Below, one piece after another: positions 23,001 to 32,679 of a DNA stretch of 64,000 nt. Within the stretch, counting starts at the first letter, position 1, and every line of letters begins with the position of its first letter. The notes under the pieces were generated by a model. It saw only the letters and a program-made list of their open reading frames with translations. It was not told the origin of the DNA and ran no database searches. Source of the stretch: Axinella damicornis (taxonomy: Eukaryota > Porifera > Demospongiae > Axinellida > Axinellidae). The stretch covers positions 3,376,747 to 3,440,746 of the forward strand of contig OZ007510.1 in NCBI GenBank assembly GCA_963931865.1. The letters run 5' to 3'. The position numbers and the translations under genes are program-made.

Positions 23001-24637
23001 TGCGAAGGAGCGCCATCGTCTGCCATGTACCCAGGAAGATATCGGCTGTTTGCTCGCTATTTCTGGCAGATCAGAGGCAGAAGTACTATAGTATTATGAG
23101 TGCTTGCGCGAGAGCTACATATATACACTGTATATAGCTCGAACTTCGCTACGAGACCCCGCCCACACATGTCATGACAAACTTGATATTGGCGGAATTT
23201 AATTTGGCGGTGCGTTCATAATCCGCCAAACCGCCAAATTAAATTCCCCGCCAAATTTTCCGGCCATATGGTATCCATCACCCGTAAATTCGCTTACATA
23301 ATACACAAACTTTGCATGTATGGGAAAACCTGCCAAGTGTGACCAGGCACTCTTCTTGATTTTTTTGAGCAGGCCAAGGTACGAGGCCTCGAGGCTAGTG
23401 GCTACCATAATGCGTGATTGTGTATCCTAATTGTGTAGATTTGACAAGATGTTTTATACAGGGCATAATTTTAGCAGTATGTGTAGTTGTATAGCCTCAT
23501 ACCCACCCTAGATGCTGTCTTACATTTTTGGAGAAAATAAGGAAAGCCTGGAAGAATTTGCACACAATACAATGCCATCGATGATGTCACTACAAGCTTG
23601 TAGATTTGGGTGTCGCCCTGGATGTCAGTTTCAAGGGGTGGACACTCCAATACATGCAACCAGGTCACAGCCTGTGACCGTCCTAAAATTGCTACAAAAT
23701 CGTGAGATGGTGACCATGCTCATAGTGACCTGTGACCATCACAAAAATCCATGACATTTTTATATGGTGGTAAACCACACCCATGCCAAACCACACCCAT
23801 GCCAAACCTAAATCCATCGTGTGGGGCTACAATCCCCGGTCGCTGCTCTAAGTATGGTGCTTACTGGAGTGACCACCCCTCGGTATAGCATCTTCCCAGT
23901 TCCCAAACTCATGTGCTGACAATTTGGTGAATGAAATATGTGGAATGCTGGGGGATCCTGGGTATGAGGCTATGTACTAGTTATCATTGATTTCAACATT
24001 GTTACTATGTGATAATAGACTCTTTATGCCAACTACTTGCACGTACTTTACATGGTCACTATTATGTCCCCGATCCTGTGCCACAACAATCTCACACATG
24101 CAAGCAGCACATTATTCTTGGGAATTCCCCACAATGGCTTCCTCACAAACAGTCTATATAGTTCTGACACAGGCACTACATGTATTATCCATGCATTGCC
24201 ACATGCACACCTTTGCTCCGCAGCAGCCGCAGTACGGCTTCTCGCTTTTTGCTGCGCTCTGCCTTCGTCAATGCGTCGTGTCCAATATCGTCTTTCAATG
24301 AGATATCCGCCCCTCCCTCCAGCAGAGCCTTCACGCAATCAACATGGCCTTTCGAAGCAGCCAGTTGCAGGGGGGTCGTACCTCCCTTTGCACGGATGTT
24401 GGGGGAGACACTGTGTAACAGCAGCAATTGCACTGTGTCGGCTTTGTCGCATTCCACCGCTTCGTGGAGGAGTGTGTTCCCGCGCTGCAAACGAATCAGG
24501 AAATAGTTCAGCACATTCTTCTCGTAGTACAGGGCATTTCGCAGCTCTTCCAGGTTCCCTTCGCGACAGAGCCGGCACAATTCGGCCAATAGAGTCTTGT
24601 CTATGTCGGGATGATCCACTGCAGGTAATGCAGCCAT
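17083..24637 (-). CDS. ROCO (LRRK-like) protein with degenerate GTPase and kinase domains
   Basis: Two exons: 24637-24211 and 22388-17083 (1910 aa). The order is ankyrin repeats (about 10-140), leucine-rich repeats (about 350-480), Roc-like region (about 495-650), COR (about 680-850), a long acidic Ser-rich linker, a kinase-like domain (about 1305-1530) and a C-terminal beta-propeller. The Roc P-loop reads ILCHSDSAKGLM instead of GxxxxGKT, the DxxGQ motif reads WDMTRTG, and no THxD guanine motif is present. In the kinase the glycine loop is lost, the VAIK lysine is kept (SIAVKSH), the HRDLKxxN loop reads YRTLKASSIL, and DFG reads SLE. APE and DVYSFG remain. The protein is therefore predicted to be catalytically dead in both enzymes. 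The first intron sits at the same position and phase as in the intact paralogue at 46528-53591. The long uninterrupted frame argues for a living gene. Confidence 0.88.
22702..23273. mobile_element. 572 bp inverted-repeat element with TTTGGCGG iterons
   Basis: Left end TACCGTATGGCCGGAAAATT and right end (complement) TACCATATGGCCGGAAAATT are matching terminal repeats of about 45 bp, with further TTTGGCGG repeats just inside. Ends beginning TA suggest a TA target, as in mariner-like or related elements. The centre holds a CRE-like TGACGTCA and an open frame at 22897-23091 (64 aa) starting MESEFAVESC. It lies in the ROCO pseudoenzyme's intron. Confidence 0.8.
23491..23973. mobile_element. Inverted-repeat element with TAGCCTCATACCCA ends
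   Basis: The ends ATAGCCTCATACCCA and its exact complement enclose about 480 bp. The terminal TAGCCTC resembles the foldback family, so this may be a long relative. Another inverted-repeat element (23629-23884) appears to sit inside it. Confidence 0.6.
23629..23884. mobile_element. AAGGGGTGG-ended inverted-repeat element, copy 1 (nested)
   Basis: The left end AAGGGGTGGACACTCCAATA is mirrored by a right end whose complement reads AGGGGTGGTCACTCCAGTA. Inside the right end is an ACCGGGGATTGTAGCCCC-like block. A second copy lies at 36017-36291. Confidence 0.6.
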
Positions 24638-24720
24638 TTTGCGAATCACCCCCGGGGCACGTGACTCCTTCAGAATACGGAATTAAACGGAAATGGGACG
24701 ATCCCTTCACGCGCTACAAT
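24638..24720. promoter_or_regulatory. Divergent promoter, ROCO pseudoenzyme / HNRNPL
   Basis: Only 83 bp separate the two start codons. A CACGTG E-box at 24658-24663 runs into TGACTC. A GC-rich cluster (CCCCGGGG) precedes it. Confidence 0.55.
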
Positions 24721-26711
24721 ATGGCAGAGAAGCACACCCTCGATGGTACAGAAACCATAGAGGAGTCTGGGAGCGATCAGAAGCGAATCAGGCTGGAGGA
24801 TCAACTAGGAACGGTGGCAAAGGGGGCGGGGGACCCGCACAACGCTCCCCCATCGCGCGTGGTACACGCGAGAGCTGTTCCCGACGGCTGCACACACCAG
24901 ACCATGATTGCCCACCTACAGAAATTCGGGAAGATCTCGTGAGTGAAATATACGTACGTAACTTTTGGGGAGGGTGACGTTACATGTTGTTGGCCTACCC
25001 CAGGTACATCACCATGATGCCTAGGATGCGACAAGCACTGGTGGAATTTGAGAATGTTGAAGATGCCCTGACCTGCGTGCAGAGTTGCCAGGTAGATATT
25101 TGCATCCTGGATCACAAAAGGTTCTCTCTTCTTAACTCTTGCACCTCTTCCTCCTTCACGTTTCCAGCAGAGTAACCAGGTGTACATCATGGATCGTCCT
25201 GTATTTTTCAATTTCTCTACCAGTCAAGAAATCACTAGGTGAGGAAACTAGCACCTTGTTTCAAAAAGTTTCCCTGCTAGTTACATCATAACCCTTTGCC
25301 CCTTCCCAGGTCTCCCTATGGCATAGCTCCTAACAGTACAACCGTGATCCCAGATACAAACGAACAAATCAATCACATTCTCCTCTTCACTATATTCAAC
25401 CCCCTCTATCCCATCACTGTGGTGAGAACAAGGTCATATGACTGTCATGTGACTTGCAGCATGTTCACCATGTATGCTCTTTTTGTTTAGGATGTGATAC
25501 GAACCATTTGTTCTCCGTATGGGTTCGTACAAAGGATTGTCATTTTCCGAAAGAATGGACTACAAGTCCTTGTTGAGTATCCTCTATTCAGTAGCTGGCT
25601 ACCTACATACCTTAACACGGACCTTAACACTATTGGTGGGTATACTTGTGTAAGAGTCCTTAACAGTTACAGATTTGAATCAAATCAGTCCGCCACACGA
25701 GCAAAAGGTCAACTTGATGGTGCCGATATATATGCTGGTTGCTGCACTCTGAAGATAGAATTTGCCAAGGTAAGTGCATTTCTGTTTTTACTTACTATCA
25801 ACTTCGAGCTCTGCAGGAAGTAACTATTAGTGTGCCACTTCCATTTTTGGCTGGCTGCTGCTTGATATTGCTTCATTCTGCCCCAGTTCAGAAGTGTCAG
25901 TTTTGAATTTGCAGTGACATTGGTGTTTACTTTTTGCAGACCAACAAACTGAATGTGTACAAGAACGATGAGATGACTTGGGATTTCACTGCCCAGGGTG
26001 AGTCCATCCACTCCATCTACCGTCTGCCCCTGAGGGCATGTTAATTGGCTTGTGTAGTAGTAGTATTTGGTCACATGTGCTATAGTGTGAGGCTTCTTTC
26101 CATGTACAAGGTCGCCATATACACACAGCACCACCACTGTCAGTTAAAAACTAGTTTGTCAGAGTGGAAGGGAGAATGACTGTTTCTCTACTTTCTACAC
26201 ACTCACTGCCGCACTACGCACTGTGCACACACGCCCCTCACCCACTTGCCACTCTGCTCGCATGCACAACCAGCAAACGAACAGGGTTTTCCCCTCCCAT
26301 CGCTTGGGTCTTGTGCTGCACAGCAGTCGGCAACAGTTGCTAGGTTGGAACGAGGGCTGTGGGACCCACCCCTCACCTCAAGATTGTGGTGTGTGTGCAT
26401 CCATATAAGTGCCACCCACACACCCAGTTATCAACCCAAACCATCAATAGGGAGTGTCTTACTGCTATCATTGTGTGTGTGAAGTGTGTGTACAGGAGGA
26501 GAGGGAAGGAGGCGAACAATGTCACTGCATGGAGTGATATGTTTGTTCCTTGGCAGGTCGGCAGCTGCAGTCTAACTACCGTGGCGGCGGTGGTGGAGGG
26601 TTACAGCAACAAGTCCGGGCCTTCACAAACTATGGTGGGGTCGAACTCTGTTTGGGACTGGGGTGTTTTGTTGCATGTTGCGCTGTCTGTCTTTTGTGAC
26701 CCCCCCCCCCC

Positions 26712-26742
<31 letters not shown>

Positions 26743-28486
26743 ACACACCCACACCCAGGTACCCCTGGCCAGGCAGCGACTGGGACCTACAGTATGGTTG
26801 GCACGCCTGCGATGGCGGGGAGTGGGTCAGTACTGATGCTCTACGGGCTGGCTCATGGGAGGATCAACTGTGATCATATCTTCAACCTGCTCTGCTCCTA
26901 TGGCAACGTGCTCAAGGTATTGGTCCGGTGAAGTGTTGTCCGCCTCTCACTGAATGTGTGTGTGTGTTATGGTGCATGTGTGCTGGTTGGTTTGTTACCA
27001 TGGAATTGACGAGAGTTCTATTTTGTTTATCACTGAACATGCATTTGGAATACTCCATGATTGGGGTCCATTACCATCTCCCTCCCTCCTCACTCTCAGG
27101 TAAAGATCTTAATGAGCAAGCCCGGTACAGCCATGGCCCACCTTGACTCGCCCCAGGCAGCCAAGAATGCCATCCACCACCTCCACGGCCACAAACTACT
27201 GGGACAGACTCTGGAACTAAAGTGAGATGCCCTCCCTCTCATTATTCAGCTTTTGTGAATGCATGCTAATGCACAAGGAACTTTTTGAGGTTATTTAAGT
27301 CTGTTTTCAAGTTATTTTATTTATAGTGACCACTTTCTTGTGTGTGTGCAGCTACTCTCGGCACAGCTACATTGCAGACTATAGCCAAGGGGGCACCCTG
27401 CTTGATGGTAACCCCTGCTGGAAGGACTTCTCCCAGTCACGCAACAACAGGTCTGTTGCTGTGGAGCTGTTGTAATGATCACGTGACTCCCCTAGTTATG
27501 TATGTCTATAGTAGGCACATTTTCACTACAAATAGTAGACATTAGAACACTTTTCCAAAGTGAAATCCTGGATGTAACCGACTCCCTGATGGCATTGTAA
27601 CCAGGTTTCTGACAGCTGAGGGGACCAGTAAGAACCGCATCATCAGCCCAGGAAAGATCCTGCACTTCTACAATGCTCCTCCGGATAGCAGCACAGAATC
27701 TCTCAATGAGGTAGTGTGCTGGTCCCCCTTGAGTGTGACGTTGCCACATACATGCCCTGATAGTGTATTCCACTGTGCGTACAGGTCTTCACAAAAGTTG
27801 GGTGTCAGCCGCCGCTAGGCATCAAATTCTTCCAAGGTGTAGGTAGGTGAACACTAACATAGCAACCCCACCAATGACCACTGCATTTCCCATCTTCCAT
27901 CCACCGTTAGCCTCATTCCCTGAGAAATTTTCTCCACAGCTGCAAGTTAAAATCTTGATTGGCGGGGGCCTGGGAATGAGGCTATAATGTCCCCTCACCA
28001 TGTAGTATGTCCTACCCAGTAATGTGCCCTCCAAGTCGCCTCCCTCCATGTTGTTTTAGGTTGTATGTCCCTGTACCTCCGATCCCTACCCCAGGTTCGA
28101 ATGCTAAGAGCTGCACTGGGTTGCTGGAATGGCCTGACCAGGACACAGCCCTGGATGTGTTCGTGCTGGCCAACCACCAGACCATCTACTCCCAGAGTAC
28201 GTCCGACCACCCCACAGCTCCCGGAGATCAACCTTCTAGTTCGTTAATAGTTATAACAGTGGTGTGTCTCACAGTCCTGCTTACTATGCCGCCATGATGT
28301 CATCATTATGTCATGCAATCGTTTATTGTGCATTGAAGTACTGTGAAGTGATGTAAAGAAGTTGACTATTCTCTCCTCCCTCACGCACCAGGTGGCCAGG
28401 CCTATACATTCAAGATGGCCTTCTCCAACAACACCTCTCTGGAACAGTACATGGCTGGACAGAATCAGGGAAGAGAGCCACTGTAG
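24721..28486 (+). CDS. HNRNPL: Heterogeneous nuclear ribonucleoprotein L
   Basis: Fifteen exons: 24721-24938, 25004-25091, 25168-25238, 25310-25421, 25491-25576, 25673-25769, 25940-25997, 26557-26634, 26759-26916, 27100-27221, 27352-27450, 27605-27710, 27785-27842, 28095-28196, 28392-28486 (515 aa). It is an RRM splicing regulator that binds CA-rich RNA. RRM1 covers about 45-125 (SRVVHARAVP...RQALVEFENVEDA). RRM2 carries ILLFTIFNPLYPITVDVIRT, VQRIVIFRKNGLQVLVEF and GADIYAGCCTLKIEFAK, as in hnRNP L. A glycine-rich linker follows, then RRM3 (SVLMLYGLAHGRINCDHIFN, VKILMSKPGTAMAHL) and RRM4 (ILHFYNAPPDSSTESL...GLLEWPDQDTALDVFVLANH). SRHSYIADYSQGG and DFSQSRNNRF link them. The intron before exon 9 carries a poly-C run and a CA repeat at its acceptor, a possible self-binding site. 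The upstream ATG-free open frame was ignored. Confidence 0.93.
26701..26757 (+). repeat. Poly-C plus (CA)n tract at the HNRNPL exon 9 acceptor
   Basis: About 28 C are followed by roughly ten CA units and end in the CAG acceptor used for exon 9. CA repeats are the preferred RNA ligand of hnRNP L, so this may regulate the gene's own splicing. Confidence 0.85.
27908..27984. mobile_element. Degraded foldback element (TAGCC family)
   Basis: It starts TAGCCTCATTCCC and ends GGCCTGGGAATGAGGCTA, in an HNRNPL intron. The arms inside are largely decayed. Confidence 0.6.
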
Positions 28487-28730
28487 TGCCTCCATCCAAA
28501 CTTGCAAATTCAGACACGCTTGTGCATGCCATGCATTATGCATACATACATATACACATCGAAACACATCTACCGTACCCTTTTGTATTTTGAAACTTTC
28601 TTTTTTTCTTTTGCACCATCATAAAGTGTACACAAGAGAGGATGATTTGTGCTGACTGAATTCGAAATGAAATTAAAACCGGAAATGATCAACTTAGATA
28701 AGATGCACTGTTCCCTCATGAAGTGCAACG

Positions 28731-31700
28731 TTATACTTCTTCAGTGTTACTGTTGTCCAATTGACTGTCAACCATGTCTTCAATACTGTCCTCAAATAGG
28801 TCGGCTGCATAACAGAAAAGGCAGTATGCATTCGTGCATTGTGCTGTTCCCATGCAGTATGGGAATGCGACCTGGGTATATGGGCCTACCCTCACTGTCC
28901 GATGATTCAAAGTCTTGGTGATAGTCCACTCCCTCTTCCCTCTCTCCCTCCAATTCCTCTCCTCCCTCCATTCCCCTCACCTGCAGAGATGCTACTGTGC
29001 TATCAATGTCTGCAAACGAGAGGGAGAAGAGGAAGCAATTAAAGTCGTACCCGAGAATCAGAAAGACATTCAGGTACCTCTGAGCCATTTCTCTACTGCT
29101 CTGATGTTTTGGAATATACTATCCACATCCTGAGAGACAGAAGAGAGTAAGTTGTGTGACGTAATAGCACAGAGTCTATGCTTCAAAATGGGGGGATGAA
29201 AGTAGACACTGTACATGCAACCTGGTTGGCACAGAAATCATTTTTGCTTGAAGTGCAACTTCTGCAGCATTGAAGGGTTTCTCCTAGCCTTGTTCCCAGG
29301 CCTCTGCCCAGCTTTTCGTCGCTTGCAGTATTGCAAGCAATGGAAAGCTGGGCGGGCCTGGGAACGGGGCTAGGCGTAGCGTGCAGTATTGCAAGCAATG
29401 GAAAGCTGGGCGGGGCCTGCGAACGAGGCTAGGTTACTGCACCTTGTTGAAGAATTTCCACTCTGGAAGTTCCTGCTCACTCTTGCTACTGTTGGGGTCA
29501 GGGCTGGTGCACGTGGCAACCTCGGCTCCTTCTCCCCCTTCCTCTCCACCTCCCTCTGCCCCTCCTCTCTGCTGTATGGAGGGTTGGAGGGAAGAGAGGG
29601 CCATGGCAGAGGTCTGAGCCATCTTGCTCAGTCGTCTCATTCTTGCCTCAATACTGGCCAGCATCAGGCTGTCACGAGGCTGTGGGAGAGAGAATTTCAC
29701 TAGATGTCAAATGTAGATGTCTGTTTGGTAAAATCACTGTCGAATGAGATCCAGGCTAAGCAGGACAAAATTTGATGCTTTACCATCCCACACCTTCACA
29801 CCACCCCTCCCTACCACTCCACTAGCGTCGTTCCCAGGCTTACCCCGTTTTTCTGTTCTTCGGTTTGCGTCCGTGCCAACGCAAACCGAAGAACAGAAAG
29901 AACGGGGTAGGTCTGGGAATGAGGCTACCACTCCACCTCTCCCCTCCCCACCTGTGTCTGGTCTTTCTTCCACTGCTTCCGGGCAGAGTAGGGTCTCTCT
30001 TCCTCCACAACAAATGTTGTAGGCTCACTCTGCTCCTCTCTGCCCCCAATCACCATTGTAGTGTCGCTGGGACATTTGAGAGCTGGGGGGTGCGGGGAGG
30101 TGGGGGAGGAGGAGGAGAGGGGTACTTTGTCTGATACCAGATTCAAGTCAGGAATGGAGGTTTCAGATTGGGACACAGTGTAAGTCGTATCACGTTCCAC
30201 TTTCACATCTTCATTTGTATCCTGCCGTACACCTTCAACGGGTGCTGTAGCTGGTATAGGGAGTTCTAGATCCAGGGACTGTGTAACAGGAATGGGTTTC
30301 ACTCGTACTGTGGACCTACACGTACTGCGCATTGGTCTCACAGGTGTTGAAGCAGGCAAGCTTCTCCTCACACTCTGCTTGGACCCTGCAGGTGGCTTCT
30401 TAGTGGTAACCTTCCGCAGTAGTGCTGATGATCCTTCCTTCTTCTTACCACTATCGCTCTTGGCTCCCCTCTGCTGTGGTAAGGGGCTTGGTCTTGGTGA
30501 GGTCACCCTCTGCCGTGGTAAGGGGCTTTGTTTTGGTGAGTTGACTGGGGAGACACTGCGTCTGCATGGTGAAGGAGTCCTCCCAACCCTCGAGGGAGAG
30601 GGGTCAGCGGATCGAGGCCTGTGGATCTTATGACTTGTGAAAGACCTTCGCCTGGGTTGTCCGGAACCAAATTCAATAACCCACGAGCCAGGAGAGGCAT
30701 TGTCTTCGTCTCTCTCCAAACCTGCCAGCTGGCTGTTGCTGATAGCCTGCTTCCTCAGCTCTGCCTCTGCCCTCGTGGTGTTCCAGCTCTGTGTCACCCT
30801 CACAGGTGCAGAATTCTCTTGGTCATGTCTCGGAGTTACCCTCTCGGGACTGAGGTCCCGCAGAATCCTGGATCCCTGATGACCCAGCTCTGGTGCCACG
30901 TTGCTCCCTCCTTCCTCCCCCCACCAGGAGGGCTGGCCATACAGCATGCTACCCTTTGAGAGGTTGGGTGCTGCCGAGATGGCTACAGATCTCCTTCCGT
31001 CACTCCGAGGAGTTCCAGCCACCTTGGGGCTCATTCTTGAGGCAGTGGCATCCCAACTTGGAGTCTCAATGTCTTCCACAAGAATGGGGTCAGACCAGGT
31101 AGAGGTGGGCGTGGCTAGCTGCTGCTGCGGCAGAGAGTGGGCAGAGCTCACAGGCTGGAAGACAAAGTTGCCAGGGGGCGGTGGGTGAAGGGGTAGAGGT
31201 GTGACCGGAGAGTAGCCATAGGCCAGAGTCTGTTGACAGAGAAGGACAGAATGGGTATTGTAAGGTAATCCGGATAAGTTCTAATAGTTTCCATTTCGTC
31301 TCTTGAATGCTGACAGTAGAGCGAGGACAAAGACCACACAGTTTGCTTGCCTGGGGGACCATATATGGCATTGCCGGCTGCATTGTTGGTATGATGATGG
31401 TGGGTGGTTGGGAGGGAATGGGCACATACTGCACACTCACAGCCTGCAAGAGAAGTAAGTAACGCCATGACATGAAACCATTTCTCCCCCTCTTTCCGTC
31501 TTCTCTCTCTTTCTCTCCCTCTCTCTCTCTTACTGGTTGACTGGTGGCAGGGGTGAAGGTGGTGCGTGGTACGTTGTTTTCTGCCACAAGAGGGGAAGTC
31601 TGTGTGGCTACCACTGTGGACTGCGAGGGGAGCTGAGGGGGTACCACTGTGGACTGCGAGGGGAGGAGGGGGGACTGGGAGGGCACCACTGAGGACTGTG

Positions 31701-32426
31701 AGGGGAGGATGGGAGGCTGAGGGATTGAGGGAAGTGCCTCAACAACCTCCACTCGAAAAAGGTGGATCTTCTCTGGATGGAAGAGAGACCAGTGTTTGTG
31801 TTATGATACTACAATATAGTCCGACCAAAGCAACACTGGTACCCTACCGTATCCAAACCGTATGGAGTCCCCGTGCCTCAGCACTGCAGCTCCACCCCTC
31901 AGAGGCTGGTTGTTCACATATGTCTGCCATAATTTGAGATATGTGGTAGGGACGTCTTGATACACATATCTACGGCCATGTCACAATCAGAGGAATCACT
32001 TACCCCATTGACGCTGCCAAGATCTCGAACTGCAAATGCATCGTTCTTTTGGTTCCATTCAAACACAGCATGTCTTTCTTCCACTGTCCGTGACTACAGA
32101 CACACAGAGAGCAGCTAACAGCTACACTTTGTCCCTCCCTCCTACCTCTCCTTCCTTTCCTCCCTCCTCCTTCTCCCTCCCTCCCTCCCTCCCTCCTCCT
32201 CCTTCCCCCCTCCTCCTCCTTCCTCCCCTCCTCCCTCCCTCCTCCTTCTTCCTCCCTCTCTCCTCCTATTCCCTCCCCCTTCTGTTTCTCCCTCCTACCC
32301 TCCACCTACCAACAGTTGCACGTCACAGTCGCTGTTCCTGCCCACCGACAGCCCCTCCCGCCGCAGCTCCAATAGCCTCGTCTCTTTCCCAAGCTCACGA
32401 CTCTCCCGAACCCGCCAGGTACTCAT
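28731..32426 (-). CDS. FHA-domain protein with acidic tail, CEP170-like
   Basis: Ten exons: 32426-32310, 32093-32004, 31923-31848, 31772-31534, 31443-31351, 31229-29952, 29679-29443, 29129-29078, 29009-28890, 28804-28731 (791 aa). Residues 1-110 form an FHA phosphothreonine-binding domain: LSVGRNSDCDVQL, SRTVEERHAVFEW, VRDLGSVNGTYVNNQPL, GDSIRFGYEKIHLF. A Pro/Ser/Thr/Gln-rich middle follows, then a basic Ser-Pro-rich region (RSADPSPSRVGRTPSPCRRS) like those binding microtubules, then a short helical region (EWKFFNKDVDSIFQNIRAVE) and a very acidic end (EDSIEDMVDSQLDNSNTEEV). An N-terminal FHA with a long basic disordered body suggests the centrosomal CEP170 family; FHAD1 is an alternative. The intron after exon 5 uses a GC donor (CAG/GCAAGC). 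An alternative end at 29434, reading through the donor, was judged less likely because three further exons join in phase. Confidence 0.75.
29285..29431. mobile_element. Foldback element with duplicated right half
   Basis: A TAGCCTTGTTCCCAGGCC end is followed by arms and two successive copies of a right half, each with GCAGTATTGCAAGCAATGG and a GGCTAGG end. It lies in an intron of the FHA gene, just after the 29443 donor. Confidence 0.7.
29823..29927. mobile_element. Foldback element with 9 bp target duplication
   Basis: The ends are TAGCGTCGTTCCCAGG and GGGAATGAGGCTA. The arms include TTCTGTTCTTCGGTTTGCGT and its complement. Both flanks read ccactccac, a 9 bp duplication. It lies in an FHA gene intron. 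Confidence 0.8.
32152..32297. repeat. CTCC-rich polypyrimidine tract
   Basis: About 145 bp made almost only of C and T (CTCC and CCTT units) on the plus strand. In the FHA transcript it is purine-rich and fills most of intron 1. Confidence 0.8.
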
Positions 32427-32630
32427 CCGGTCATCGGATCACACACCATGTACCCACAAAATTGAAGTCTGACGTCTATAGCTATAGTCTACATGTACAT
32501 AAGCTACCGAGACTATACATAGTACATAAGCATGACCACGTAAATTTATACTGTATGCACTGTTGACATTCCTGGCTATTTGCAGTACTAAAATTGCATG
32601 TGCCCATATTTTCTATGGCTGAAAACTGCC

Positions 32631-32661
<31 letters not shown>

Positions 32662-32679
32662 ACCCACACCACGCCAGTG
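32427..32679. promoter_or_regulatory. Divergent promoter, FHA gene / TYW5
   Basis: 253 bp lie between outward-facing starts. It includes a poly-C plus CA tract (32629-32664) ending in CACGCCAG just before the TYW5 ATG. That looks like a splice acceptor, so TYW5 may have a spliced 5' UTR. Confidence 0.45.
32629..32664 (+). repeat. Poly-C plus (CA)n tract
   Basis: About 19 C followed by nine CA units. It has the same composition as the tract at the HNRNPL exon 9 acceptor. Confidence 0.85.

Noticed and set aside
24037..24720. A 301-codon open frame that would extend HNRNPL upstream
   Set aside because: It runs antisense through the first exon of the ROCO pseudoenzyme. The extra residues have no hnRNP L similarity. 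The ATG at 24721 fits the family length.
28093..28104. GGTTCGAATG resembling a tRNA box B
   Set aside because: It is the start of an HNRNPL exon and no box A or cloverleaf is present.
29434..29442. Early end of the FHA gene at a TAA just after ...FFNK
   Set aside because: The stop lies after a good donor (AAG/GTGCAG), and three more minus-strand exons join in phase and end in a proper stop at 28731.
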